Source of the DNA: an uncultured Blautia sp.
Lineage (GTDB): Bacteria > Bacillota_A > Clostridia > Lachnospirales > Lachnospiraceae
NCBI GenBank assembly: GCA_905209435.1
Contig: CAJLTE010000056.1
Coordinates: 1 to 21,901 of the forward strand
Direction: 5' to 3'
Length of the DNA: 21,901 nucleotides
The translations under genes and the position numbers were made by a program. Positions 1 to 7,953 of the stretch are shown in pieces. The number at the start of each line of letters is the position of its first letter. The first letter of the stretch is position 1. Under the pieces are notes generated by a model that was not told the origin of the DNA, searched no databases, and saw only the letters and a list, made by a program, of their open reading frames with translations.

Positions 1-365
1 ACCGGTTTCCCTTTTAATTCCATATTACTGGAAACATGCATTATTTTTATAATATAATATCAGGGGCTAAAAGTCAAAAACTATTTTTACTCCGCACTAA
101 GGCTTTTTCCCAACTTCATTATATTTTTATTATATAATCCCATTTGGTTAACGTCAACAATTTACGTCTAATATTTATATGTTTTTTATTCACTTTTACT
201 ATAGTCTTGAATATTCAGATTCCAGTATCTATTCCATATAAAGGTCTCTTTGCAGCACTACCTTCTCTTGTGACATTTCTTTGTTTATGCTAAAATATTT
301 TTACTATATATTCATAAAAACTTACAGTATATCATTTTACAAAATCAGGAAAGAGGCGAAACAAA
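1..365. other. AT-rich non-coding leader upstream of the M28 peptidase
   Basis: This stretch is very AT-rich and has no convincing reading frame on either strand. Its only clear contents are a promoter at 268-296 and the ribosome binding site (AGAGG, 352-356) for the peptidase that follows. I saw no tRNA, riboswitch or mobile-element signature. Whatever gene lies to the left is outside the window. Confidence 0.6.
268..296 (+). promoter_or_regulatory. Sigma-A-type promoter for the M28 peptidase
   Basis: A -35 element TTGTGA (268-273) is separated by 17 bp from a -10 element TAAAAT (291-296). The -10 is preceded by TGC, giving an extended -10 (TGnTAAAAT). The predicted 5' untranslated region is about 60 nt. 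This is read from the sequence only; transcription was not tested. Confidence 0.5.
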
Positions 366-2447
366 TTGAACATTGAAGATTCCTGTATTTCCTGCATTGA
401 TACAGACTGGTCCTATCAGCTTGCCAAACGCATGGAAAAAGAGAAAACAAACCCAGTCCTTGGCTATCGCACCGCAGGTTCTGATGCCGAAACGGCAACT
501 GGAGATATGTTATATAATGAAATGAAAAATATCGGACTTACCGATGTGACTAAAGATACATTTACGCTGGACGGATGGGAATTCGAGAAAGCAGTCCTGA
601 AATTTACAGATGACAATGGACAGGAACACATCTTTCAGATGGGTGGATACCAGACGAGCTTTGAAACCAATGGTTTTCAGGATTATGAACTGGTTTACCT
701 TGGAAAGGGAACTTCCGCTGATTATGAAGGAGTAAATGTAAAAGGGAAACTGGTTCTTGTAGAGATTAATCAGCGTGATGAATGGTGGATCAGTTTTCCC
801 GTCTATCAGGCTTATCTGCGGGGTGCCACTGCGCTGATCGCAGTTCAGGCAAACGGATACGGTGAAATTGCAGAGACCGCGCTCAATGCCCAGGATATCG
901 CAGGTCCTGATTTCGCACCTGCCTTCTCCTTGTCTCAGGCAGATGCAAAGATTCTGAAGAATGCTATCCAGCACAAAATTTCTGCCGATAATGCTCTGGA
1001 GTCAGATCCTGTCTCATTAAAAAAACAAAGCCTGAAAGTTTCTCTTGATGCCCATTCCAGAGTCATCCCGGACACGAAAGCCAGCAATATTGTGGGTAAG
1101 ATTCCGGGGACAGAAACAGATTCCATGATTGTATTATCCGCTCATTACGATTCCTATTTCGACGGATTCCAGGATGACAATGCAGCGATCGCCATGATGC
1201 TCGGCATTGCCCGCGCACTGGTAAAAGGCGACTATAAACCGGCACATACTCTGGTCTTCTGTGCAATGGCCGCAGAAGAATGGGGAGTCATTGATTCTAA
1301 ATATGACTGGTCTACCGGTGCTTACAATCAGGTATTTCGCGTACATCCGGACTGGCAGGGAAAGGTGATCGCAGACTTGAATTTTGAACTTCCTGCCCAT
1401 GCCCATAACACACGGGATGCCATACGCTGTACTCATGAATATGCTGACTTCATTAAGCATTTTACAGACAGCCTGACTGTTCCGAAGGAGGCATATCCAG
1501 ACGGAATCACAGTCCTCTCCCCTATTGAAACCTGGTCTGATGATTTCTCTATGGCGATCGCAGGCATTCCATCCACAGTCAACGACTTCAGCGCCGGACC
1601 ATTCATGCAGAACTACTATCATTCTCAATATGATAACCAGGATGTATATCAGGAGGCTGTCTATCAATTTCATCATGAATGCTATCTGAAATTGGTAATG
1701 GCCATTGACAGGCTGGTTCTTCCGCCAATGAATTTCAGCAAAACAATGAACGCAGTTACAGAAAGTATCCGCGAAAATGCACTTACATTTGCAGATTCTG
1801 AGCAGACTGTTCTGCTCAATACTCTGCAGACAGCTACAGCTTCTGCCACAAATATATATGAAAAGATCTGCCAGCTTAACGCTGAATATCTAACGCTTTC
1901 AGACCCGGAATCCCGCATTGCATTTCGCCTGAAGTGGAATTCCACAGGACAGGAACTGCTGAAGATTTTTCGCAAGGCACAAGACTATCTGGTGCGTCTC
2001 AACTGGCAGGACGAGGTGATCTTCCCACAGGAAGCAGCCTCAAGGAACATCCACCAACTGGAAAAATCCAGCCAGGCTTTATCCGAGGGAAATATCACAG
2101 ATGCATTGAAAGCCCTCTATCGTGTAGACAATAATATGTATGCTTTTCTTTTCGATGAAGAAGTCTATTACCACTTCACCGAATATATCCTCCATCAGCC
2201 TAAAGACCGTCTGATGTGGGGTGCAGGGCGTATCATGCATCATGAAAACCTCTACGGAATTGTGCAGAAGTTGAAGCAGCGCCTGGAAGAAGAATCCCCG
2301 GAGCTTGACAGCGAGATCCGCCGCCTGGAAGCTGCCCTGCGAAGACAGCGGGCTTATTATAAGGACGATATCCGCTATCTGAATAATTCCATTAATAAGT
2401 TGTCTTCCATGTTAGAAAACGTTTATAATAACCTGCTTTCTACCTGA
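366..2447 (+). CDS. M28-family zinc aminopeptidase-like protein with PA-like insert, cytoplasmic
   Basis: This 693-residue protein resembles M28 (aminopeptidase Y-type) di-zinc peptidases, which remove N-terminal residues from peptides. A protease-associated-like region spans about residues 100-200 (GKLVLVEIN, 127-135). The catalytic domain follows with the expected metal and catalytic residues: SAHYD (H260, D262), QDDNA (D270/D271), AAEE (E304/E305), a later Asp (D337) and YYHSQYDN (H419). Residues about 455-693 form a mostly helical extension ending in a charged coiled-coil-like stretch (635-690), longer than a minimal M28 domain. The N-terminus lacks a signal peptide, so a cytoplasmic location is inferred. 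The start is TTG at 366, with AGAGG nine bases upstream; the next ATG would remove conserved N-terminal sequence. It seems unrelated to the sugar locus on the other strand. The family call is firm; the substrate is unknown. Confidence 0.85.
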   Translation: MNIEDSCISCIDTDWSYQLAKRMEKEKTNPVLGYRTAGSDAETATGDMLYNEMKNIGLTDVTKDTFTLDGWEFEKAVLKFTDDNGQEHIFQMGGYQTSFETNGFQDYELVYLGKGTSADYEGVNVKGKLVLVEINQRDEWWISFPVYQAYLRGATALIAVQANGYGEIAETALNAQDIAGPDFAPAFSLSQADAKILKNAIQHKISADNALESDPVSLKKQSLKVSLDAHSRVIPDTKASNIVGKIPGTETDSMIVLSAHYDSYFDGFQDDNAAIAMMLGIARALVKGDYKPAHTLVFCAMAAEEWGVIDSKYDWSTGAYNQVFRVHPDWQGKVIADLNFELPAHAHNTRDAIRCTHEYADFIKHFTDSLTVPKEAYPDGITVLSPIETWSDDFSMAIAGIPSTVNDFSAGPFMQNYYHSQYDNQDVYQEAVYQFHHECYLKLVMAIDRLVLPPMNFSKTMNAVTESIRENALTFADSEQTVLLNTLQTATASATNIYEKICQLNAEYLTLSDPESRIAFRLKWNSTGQELLKIFRKAQDYLVRLNWQDEVIFPQEAASRNIHQLEKSSQALSEGNITDALKALYRVDNNMYAFLFDEEVYYHFTEYILHQPKDRLMWGAGRIMHHENLYGIVQKLKQRLEEESPELDSEIRRLEAALRRQRAYYKDDIRYLNNSINKLSSMLENVYNNLLST

Positions 2448-2478
2448 TATTGTCAACAAATTCAGGTAGACAATTTTA
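2440..2478 (+). terminator. Possible weak terminator after the M28 gene
   Basis: CTACCTGA (2440-2447, including the stop codon) pairs perfectly with TCAGGTAG (2462-2469). The following tail ACAATTTTA is only moderately U-rich. It may be a weak terminator or a 3'-end stabilising hairpin, so some read-through into the acetyltransferase gene is possible. Confidence 0.35.
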
Positions 2479-2619
2479 TCTGCATTGCACTTTATTCAAT
2501 TCATCAACACATTACTATATCACGGAAACATTACTGCCGTTTATTGCCTGTCTTCATACAGATCGGACAATAAACCGCAGTTTCCTGTTTCCATAAAAAT
2601 AAGGAGATTACTATATACC

Positions 2620-3261
2620 ATGGAAAGTGATAATTTGTACAGAGTACAGGAAGAAGATTTACCACGATTACAGAAACTGTTAACGGTCTGTTTCGCACAG
2701 GATCCGCTGTATCATACCCTGATTCCTGATGATGACACCAGAGAAAGACTTCTGCCGGAGCTCTTTTCCTGCGATCTGACGGAGTTCTTTCAGACATGCG
2801 AAATTTATTCTGACAGCAGCGAACTGAACAGTATCCTGGTTGTTTCTGATGAAAGCGAACCTTACAATTTTCTGCACTACTGTCTCACAGAGGCCAGAGC
2901 TGCACTTACCACTGACGGATGGCTGATCAAAGAAGATCCAAGCCTGAAAACCTTCTGGAATTTCATTCAGGGCAAAGACTACCTGAACTCAAGCTGGACT
3001 GATCAGCTTCACCAGACAGAACGTCTCCATGTGATCTACCTTGCGGTAGACCCCGGACACCAGCATCATGGGCTGGCAGAACTTCTGATGGATGAAGTGA
3101 TAAATTACGCCCAGAAACACAAGATGCTGATTTCTCTGGAAACCCATAATCCCAATAACGTTCCTATTTATGAACACTTCGGATTTAAAACATACGGGAT
3201 AGTGGAAAAACCTCATTTTGATCTGAAACAATATTGCATGATCCGAGAGGCTACTGTATAA
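2620..3261 (+). CDS. GNAT-family N-acetyltransferase
   Basis: This is a 213-residue GCN5-related acetyltransferase, which would transfer an acetyl group from acetyl-CoA to an amine. The acetyl-CoA-binding core is visible: strand LHVIYLAV (136-143), then the pyrophosphate loop region QHHGLAE (148-154, a variant of Q/RxxGxG/A) and a long helix. NNVPIYEHFGF (179-189) is the usual motif B near the C-terminus. The reading frame is open from 2485, but ATG 2620 is chosen because AAGGAG (2601-2606) precedes it and the upstream 45 codons look non-conserved. No signal peptide or membrane segment is seen. The substrate cannot be told from the sequence. It sits 172 bp after the M28 gene on the same strand and could share its transcript. 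Confidence 0.8.
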   Translation: MESDNLYRVQEEDLPRLQKLLTVCFAQDPLYHTLIPDDDTRERLLPELFSCDLTEFFQTCEIYSDSSELNSILVVSDESEPYNFLHYCLTEARAALTTDGWLIKEDPSLKTFWNFIQGKDYLNSSWTDQLHQTERLHVIYLAVDPGHQHHGLAELLMDEVINYAQKHKMLISLETHNPNNVPIYEHFGFKTYGIVEKPHFDLKQYCMIREATV

Positions 3262-3391
3262 TCTGTCCCTGCACTGCTCTCGCAATTATTAACATAAAGA
3301 CTCCGTAATTGATAAATTAACCTATTTTTCACTTACATTTTTGTCTATTTCTACGTCTAGTAATATTTATACTTTTATATTAAAATAGCAT

Positions 3392-3430
3392 ACAGATGTC
3401 GGATAAAACTTTTCCACATCTGTTTGTTTA
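3392..3430 (+). terminator. Likely intrinsic terminator downstream of the GNAT gene
   Basis: ACAGATGT (3392-3399) pairs with ACATCTGT (3416-3423). After a one-base bulge the stem extends with GGA/TCC. The tail TTGTTTA follows on the + strand, and there is no comparable tail on the - strand. It lies about 130 nt after the GNAT stop codon, which is rather far, so it may end a transcript with a long 3' untranslated region. Confidence 0.45.
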
Positions 3431-3431
3431 T

Positions 3432-3446
3432 AGTACCATGTGTACT
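3432..3446 (+). promoter_or_regulatory. Candidate BlaI/CopY-type operator palindrome
   Basis: AGTACCATGTGTACT is a dyad with perfect 5-bp arms and contains TAC-n-TGTA spacing like known BlaI/MecI/CopY operators (TACAnnTGTA-type). A related half-site, AGTACACA, occurs at about 3572-3579, closer to the gene. These regulators usually repress their own promoters, so this is a plausible autoregulatory site, but the match is short and untested. Confidence 0.25.
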
Positions 3447-3609
3447 TTTCCGCTACTATTCTTAATTACTGTTAACTGTTCGGAGACTTTCCATTCAACG
3501 GACTGCTGAACATCCACGATTACCAGAAACAAAAGTATTTACCTGGCAATAAAAATTTTAATAACCCCCAGAGTACACATCACTACACTGATAAGGAGGA
3601 CTTATAATA

Positions 3610-3984
3610 ATGGTACGAAATGCAATGAGCGCAACAGAATTTTATATTTTACAATATTTATGGAGCAGAGAAACTCCTGCAACTTTTTCTGAAATTATGG
3701 TGCATTTTAATGAAGATGATAAAAAAGAATGGAAGAAGCAGACAGTAAATACTTTTCTTTCCCGTCTTTCTCAGAAAGGTTTTTTAAACATCGATAAAAG
3801 CGGAAAGAGAGCCATCTATATCCCGGCTGTTACAGCAGAGAAATTTTATGAGAACTATGCTAAAGAGATCGTTGATGACTCTTATCAGGGTTCCATTAAG
3901 AATTTCATATGTGCCTTTACTGCCGGACGTAAAGTAGATGATGCTGAGAAAAAAGAATTATTAGCCTATATCAATACACTTTAA
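3610..3984 (+). CDS. BlaI/MecI/CopY-family transcriptional repressor (orphan)
   Basis: This 124-residue protein has the length and sequence pattern of the BlaI/MecI/CopY family, dimeric winged-helix repressors. The winged helix spans about residues 6-75: SATEFYILQYLW (helix 1), TFSEIMVHF, then the recognition helix region KKQTVNTFLSRLSQKGFL, followed by the wing GKRAIYIPAV. The C-terminal half is the helical dimerisation part. The start ATG at 3610 has AAGGAGG (3593-3599) ten bases upstream. In beta-lactam-responsive systems the partner is a BlaR1/MecR1 membrane peptidase and in copper systems a transporter. Neither is next to this gene, so the signal and target genes are unknown. It is convergent with the sugar locus and ends in a strong hairpin. 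Confidence 0.85.
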   Translation: MVRNAMSATEFYILQYLWSRETPATFSEIMVHFNEDDKKEWKKQTVNTFLSRLSQKGFLNIDKSGKRAIYIPAVTAEKFYENYAKEIVDDSYQGSIKNFICAFTAGRKVDDAEKKELLAYINTL

Positions 3985-4017
3985 GTAATTACCTGTTCAC
4001 AGAACATTAATTACCAC

Positions 4018-4059
4018 AATAGACAAGGGACTGTTAATCAACAGTCCCTTGTCTATTTT
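4018..4059 (+). terminator. Strong 18-bp hairpin terminator between convergent genes
   Basis: AATAGACAAGGGACTGTT (4018-4035) pairs perfectly with 4040-4057 across a 4-nt loop. On the + strand the stem runs into TATTTTCATATTC, a fair U-tract, so it should end the BlaI-like transcript. It covers the last codons and stop of the - strand lipoprotein gene. On that strand the tail (ATTGTGG) is poor, so termination there may be less efficient. Confidence 0.75.
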
Positions 4060-5083
4060 CATATTCTTCTATATTATCTAATGTGATTTTGTAATATGGT
4101 GTACGCACATATTTGCCATCGATCAACGGAATATCACTCTTATCACCCTGAGTCGCGATTGCGAAAGCAAGATTCAGCATTTCCTGTGCCTGTCCCTCTT
4201 TATCATTATAAACTGTTCCAAGCATTTCTTCGTTCTTTACTGCGTCCAGGCCTGCATCTGTACCGTCGATTCCTACTACTCCCGGCCATTCCTCTTTGGG
4301 AATCTGAGATGCTTTTAATGCATCAATAGCCCCCAGTGCCATATCATCATTGTTGGCAATGATCAGTTCAAGCTTTCCCTCAAACTGTGTCAGCATAGCT
4401 GCTGTTTTTGTCTGTGCCTGCGCCCTGTTCCAGTTGGCAATCGCATACCCAAGCTTTTCTGTTTCCACACCGTTTTCTACCATAGTATTTACAGAATACT
4501 CTGTACGCACGATGGAATCCTGGTGTCCGGCTTCTCCCTCTAAGACCACATACTGACAGATGCCGTCGCCGTTTTTGTCCATAGACGGGTTCCCTTTAAA
4601 CGCATCTGCTGCCAGTTCTCCTTCCAGAGTTCCTGACTCCGAAGCATCTGCACCTACATAATACAATTCTTTCCACCGTTCCAGATCTTCGGCAACCAGC
4701 TCACGGTTAAAAAAGATGATCGGAACATCATGATTCTCCGCAAAGTCTGTAATTGTTGTAGGTTCTGTACGATCTACGAGATTCACACACACTACATCAC
4801 ATCCTTTATCAATGAGACTCTTTACCTGCTCATTCTGTGTCAGCTGACTCTGAGAAGCGTCCAGAATCTCCACATTGATTGCCACACCGGTATCCTCTTC
4901 TTTATCTGCTGCATATTCCGTAAATTCCGTCATCATTTCTGAGAGAAATGTATCATACTGATCATATAAAGTAACTCCAATTTTTATATTTTTGACGGTA
5001 TCTTCCTCACTGTTTTTGCATCCTCCGGCAGTAACAGCTGCCATACATAAAACACCCGCAAGCGCCAGATATTTTCTATGCAT
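4034..5083 (-). CDS. MglB-like galactose/glucose-binding lipoprotein (second copy, no permease of its own)
   Basis: This 349-residue protein belongs to the MglB family of hexose-binding proteins that feed ABC importers or sensors. A lipoprotein signal is clear: basic start, hydrophobic core and lipobox TAGGC with Cys22. Compared with E. coli MglB, the sugar-contact residues are retained: D44/F46 (D14/F16), N126 (N91), H187, D189 and R193 (H152, D154, R158), W218 (W183), N245 (N211), D273 (D236) and N293 (N256). The calcium loop DKNGDG (169-174) is also kept. It is the last gene of the - strand cluster, 47 bp after the membrane-anchored binding protein. It may be an alternative receptor for MglA/MglC or a ligand presenter for the adjacent sensor. 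Both are inferred. The start at 5083 has GGGGG about nine bases upstream. Confidence 0.85.
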   Translation of the reverse strand: MHRKYLALAGVLCMAAVTAGGCKNSEEDTVKNIKIGVTLYDQYDTFLSEMMTEFTEYAADKEEDTGVAINVEILDASQSQLTQNEQVKSLIDKGCDVVCVNLVDRTEPTTITDFAENHDVPIIFFNRELVAEDLERWKELYYVGADASESGTLEGELAADAFKGNPSMDKNGDGICQYVVLEGEAGHQDSIVRTEYSVNTMVENGVETEKLGYAIANWNRAQAQTKTAAMLTQFEGKLELIIANNDDMALGAIDALKASQIPKEEWPGVVGIDGTDAGLDAVKNEEMLGTVYNDKEGQAQEMLNLAFAIATQGDKSDIPLIDGKYVRTPYYKITLDNIEEYENRQGTVD

Positions 5084-5130
5084 CTCTTTTCCCCCGTTTA
5101 TTTCGTTCTGCTGTTTCTTCGTATATCATT

Positions 5131-6081
5131 TTATCTCACAGTCGGAAACAGAATCCTGCTTGTCTCTTCATCATACAGATTCTCTTTAGTCACACTAAAA
5201 AATTCTACCTCTACCTGTTCAGTCTTTTCAGTATGATACCTGATATTCTGTGCTGCCAGAACCATACTCTGATATCCCATATAATACTCGTTTGGAACTT
5301 CCAATTCCTGGATCAACCCTTTGTCCAGATAATAGACTGCTTTTTCAGAGCGTCCCTCTCCATAGATTCTCCAGAAAATCCCTCCATTATCAGAAAGCAG
5401 ATCAACTGCTTTCTCCGTTTCATTATTTTCCAGAGAAATAACTGCATTTACTTTATTATTTACAAAATACTCTGTATTATGGATCTTCTTATTCAGTTCC
5501 CTTGCAGAAAGCACCCAGGAAATCTCTACTCCGGCCTCAGCCAGACGTTCTTTTACTCCCTTCAGTCTCTGTCGCATCCCAAGCTGGCTCTGATTTCCGC
5601 TTAGGATCCCAACTTTGGTTTCCCCTGCTTTGATCGCCGCATCTGCCAGCCGCTCACCCAACTTCATATGATCGGTCATCACAGAAGTAAATAGCGTATC
5701 CGTTTCTATACCAGATTCTACCAGCACTACCGGATAAGCAGATTCTCCCGGCAGAACACTGTCCGCTTCACTTGAATACGGATCGACAATCACTCCATCT
5801 GCATCTCCTTCCAGCTCTCTTCTTACAATCACACGCTCTTCCTGTGCATTCTGAAAGCTTCCCGTTGATACCAGATTCAGGTGTACCTGATTATCCTCGG
5901 CTCCCTGTTCCAGTCCTTCCCGAAATGCATCCCACCTGGCATTGCTGCTGTCATTTACGATCACGGATACAGAAATGTAATCATCCTCTTTTCCCTGATT
6001 GACCATTCCGTAAGCACTGTATATGATCACCGACAGGATCACTGCTGAAAAGAGGATTACAGATAATCGGTTCTTTCTCAT
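5131..6081 (-). CDS. Membrane-anchored periplasmic-binding-protein-like sensor subunit (module A)
   Basis: This 316-residue protein has one N-terminal hydrophobic segment (about residues 6-25), no lipobox cysteine, and then a type 1 periplasmic-binding fold like those of sugar-binding proteins and LacI effector domains. Strand ISVSVIVND (36-44) is followed by N48 and R49, GVIVD (96-100) and KVGILSGN (156-163). It is therefore predicted to be an extracellular domain held at the membrane. Its ATG overlaps the stop of the kinase gene by 4 nt (ATGA), which indicates translational coupling. By analogy with XylFII, which works with LytS and YesN in Clostridium beijerinckii, it probably binds a sugar and signals through the adjacent kinase rather than feeding a transporter. 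The ligand is unknown. The fold call is firm; the sensory role is inferred from gene order. Confidence 0.8.
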   Translation of the reverse strand: MRKNRLSVILFSAVILSVIIYSAYGMVNQGKEDDYISVSVIVNDSSNARWDAFREGLEQGAEDNQVHLNLVSTGSFQNAQEERVIVRRELEGDADGVIVDPYSSEADSVLPGESAYPVVLVESGIETDTLFTSVMTDHMKLGERLADAAIKAGETKVGILSGNQSQLGMRQRLKGVKERLAEAGVEISWVLSARELNKKIHNTEYFVNNKVNAVISLENNETEKAVDLLSDNGGIFWRIYGEGRSEKAVYYLDKGLIQELEVPNEYYMGYQSMVLAAQNIRYHTEKTEQVEVEFFSVTKENLYDEETSRILFPTVR

Positions 6082-7922
6082 TGCGTATCCTCCTTTCTGC
6101 CAGCTGCCGAATAATCTTTTCCGCTCTCAAGGAGTTTCTGTGTCTCTGCAGTGTACGGAACATATGGAATATGAATCTGCACCAGCATTCCTTCATCCGG
6201 GCAACTATGAATGATCAGTCCATAACTCTCTCCGAATCGGAGCTTCAGACGACTGTGTACATTAACCAGACCAACTCCTGAACCATGTTTGTGTGGCCGT
6301 TCTTTTCCATTAAGAAGCTCTGCCGCTTCTTCCTCAGGCATACCCAAACCGTTATCCTCTACCTCCAGATAAATATCGCCATCCTTACGGTATCCGCGAA
6401 CATGTATCTCACCTTCCCCGTCCATAAACTCCATTCCATAATAAATAGCATTCTCAAGTAATGGCTGAAGAACCAGCTTCACAATACAGCCGTCCAGAAT
6501 TTCTTCCTCTATCTGGAAATCCACCTCAAAACTATTCTTATATCGAATCTTTTGAATATTCATGTAGTTCTGGGCATGCTTTACTTCATCCTCAATCTTG
6601 ATCACTGTCTTACCTCTGCTCAAGCTGATACGGAAAAGACTGGCAAGCTGTGTGATCATAAATACTGCATCATCATACCTCTCTCCGGTAATCATCCAGA
6701 CGATAGAATCAAGCGTATTATAAAGGAAATGCGGATTGATCTGTGACTGAAGTGCATCCAGTTCGCTCTTTCTTTTTTCTTCCTGCTCTACTACGATATC
6801 GTCCATTAACTGCCGGATCTGAGCTACCGTAGACCGGAGCGTTTTTCCCAGATGTTCTACCTCCATGGAACCTCCTACATAAATATCCGGCTCCATATTT
6901 CCAGCTTCCCATTCCTTCACAGAATCATTCAGGCGACGAAGGGGTTTTGAAATTCTTGCTGATACCATCTGATTCAGGATCACTGCTGCAAGTACTGTCA
7001 GCGCAACAAGAAGAACTACCAGATTTCTCATGTTGATCATATTCATGCTGAAGGTTTTCATTGGAACCACACTGACAAGTTTCCATCCTGTATAACTGAT
7101 CGTTTTTACTGTCACCAGGCGCTTCTCTCCATGGAAATTTTCCTCTACGGTCGTATCTTCATATCCTGCTGCTTTATCATTATTCTCCTGATAAAGTCCC
7201 ATATGGATCAGGTTTTGTTTCGGATGATATATAATCTCTCCATCCGGTGCCATCAGATATACATAATCACCGGAAGTATCTGTATTTGCCTTGTTCAAAA
7301 GCTGCTCAATACTGCTGTAATTCATATCAACAAGCAGAACTCCCAGCATGGAAACACCGTTTCTGGTCAGCTCTACTGTACGGCTCAAAGACACCACCCA
7401 GTAGTACCGATAAGAAGGATCATCAAACAGATTCTGCACATGTGGGGTGGAAAAATGAAAATTTTCCAGCTCTCCTACCGCATCCTGAAACCACTTCTGC
7501 GAAGTCACATCAATTCCTGATTTCGTATTCGCGATAGGTGACGCTGCCGTCAGGTTTCCATCATTGGTATAACAGGCTATACTGACCAGCTTGTCTTTGT
7601 TAGACTCATATAAAAGAGTCATAGAATCCTCCAGACTTTCGCTCCCGATATCCGTATTCTTTATTACAGTATAGTACATTGCATCTGAAATACGGCGCAT
7701 ATTTCGCAGATAATCTTCCAGGTTAATGGTTGTCTGATTTAGCAACTGCCTGGAATTCTCTACCGTAAGATTTTCTGCTTTCTTAGTAAACTGCTGATAT
7801 AGCATTACACCCAGAAAACACATACAGCATACAGACAAAACTGTAAAAGAAACTGATATCGTCATCTGCATGCTCTTTGTTCTTTTTTCTTTATGAAATA
7901 GTAACTGTCTGATCTTTTCCAC
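6078..7922 (-). CDS. LytS/YesM-type sensor histidine kinase with Cache-like domain (module A)
   Basis: This 614-residue membrane kinase would autophosphorylate on histidine and pass phosphate to the adjacent YesN-type regulator. Order of parts: TM1 (about 21-43); an extracellular double-Cache-like domain (44-297, with WFQDA near 144 and a second module near 220-285); TM2 (about 300-320); HAMP (320-370); a His_kinase domain with the H-box QSQINPHFLYNTLD (His398); and an ATPase domain with N-box LLENAIYYG (N491), G1 DNGLGM (523-528) and G2 GSGVGL (547-552). The start is GTG at 7922, with AGGAGA just upstream. It lies 31 bp after the regulator gene, and its stop overlaps the binding-protein gene. 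Having both a Cache domain and a binding-protein neighbour suggests two inputs. Family is sure; the signal is unknown. Confidence 0.92.
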   Translation of the reverse strand: MEKIRQLLFHKEKRTKSMQMTISVSFTVLSVCCMCFLGVMLYQQFTKKAENLTVENSRQLLNQTTINLEDYLRNMRRISDAMYYTVIKNTDIGSESLEDSMTLLYESNKDKLVSIACYTNDGNLTAASPIANTKSGIDVTSQKWFQDAVGELENFHFSTPHVQNLFDDPSYRYYWVVSLSRTVELTRNGVSMLGVLLVDMNYSSIEQLLNKANTDTSGDYVYLMAPDGEIIYHPKQNLIHMGLYQENNDKAAGYEDTTVEENFHGEKRLVTVKTISYTGWKLVSVVPMKTFSMNMINMRNLVVLLVALTVLAAVILNQMVSARISKPLRRLNDSVKEWEAGNMEPDIYVGGSMEVEHLGKTLRSTVAQIRQLMDDIVVEQEEKRKSELDALQSQINPHFLYNTLDSIVWMITGERYDDAVFMITQLASLFRISLSRGKTVIKIEDEVKHAQNYMNIQKIRYKNSFEVDFQIEEEILDGCIVKLVLQPLLENAIYYGMEFMDGEGEIHVRGYRKDGDIYLEVEDNGLGMPEEEAAELLNGKERPHKHGSGVGLVNVHSRLKLRFGESYGLIIHSCPDEGMLVQIHIPYVPYTAETQKLLESGKDYSAAGRKEDTQ

Positions 7923-7953
7923 TTACTCTCCTGCCCCTGTTGTTAATATAGCT

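Larger units (their letters stand above)
3262..3609. other. 348-bp intergenic region before the BlaI-like gene
   Basis: No gene is seen on either strand. The region holds a hairpin with a T-rich tail (3392-3430), a short palindrome resembling a BlaI/CopY operator (3432-3446), a looser dyad with TGTTC/GAACA arms (about 3478-3515), and the ribosome binding site AAGGAGG (3593-3599) of the downstream gene. I could not place a convincing promoter for that gene. Confidence 0.5.

Noticed and set aside
510..974. 154-codon open frame antisense to the M28 gene
   Set aside because: Shadow of the coding strand, with no recognisable motif or start signal.
1134..1676. 180-codon open frame antisense to the M28 gene
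   Set aside because: It mirrors a gene whose catalytic motifs are intact on the + strand; no ribosome binding site and no domain-like pattern.
2485..2619. N-terminal extension of the GNAT reading frame
   Set aside because: No ribosome binding site at 2485 and 45 residues outside the GNAT fold; ATG 2620 has AAGGAG upstream.
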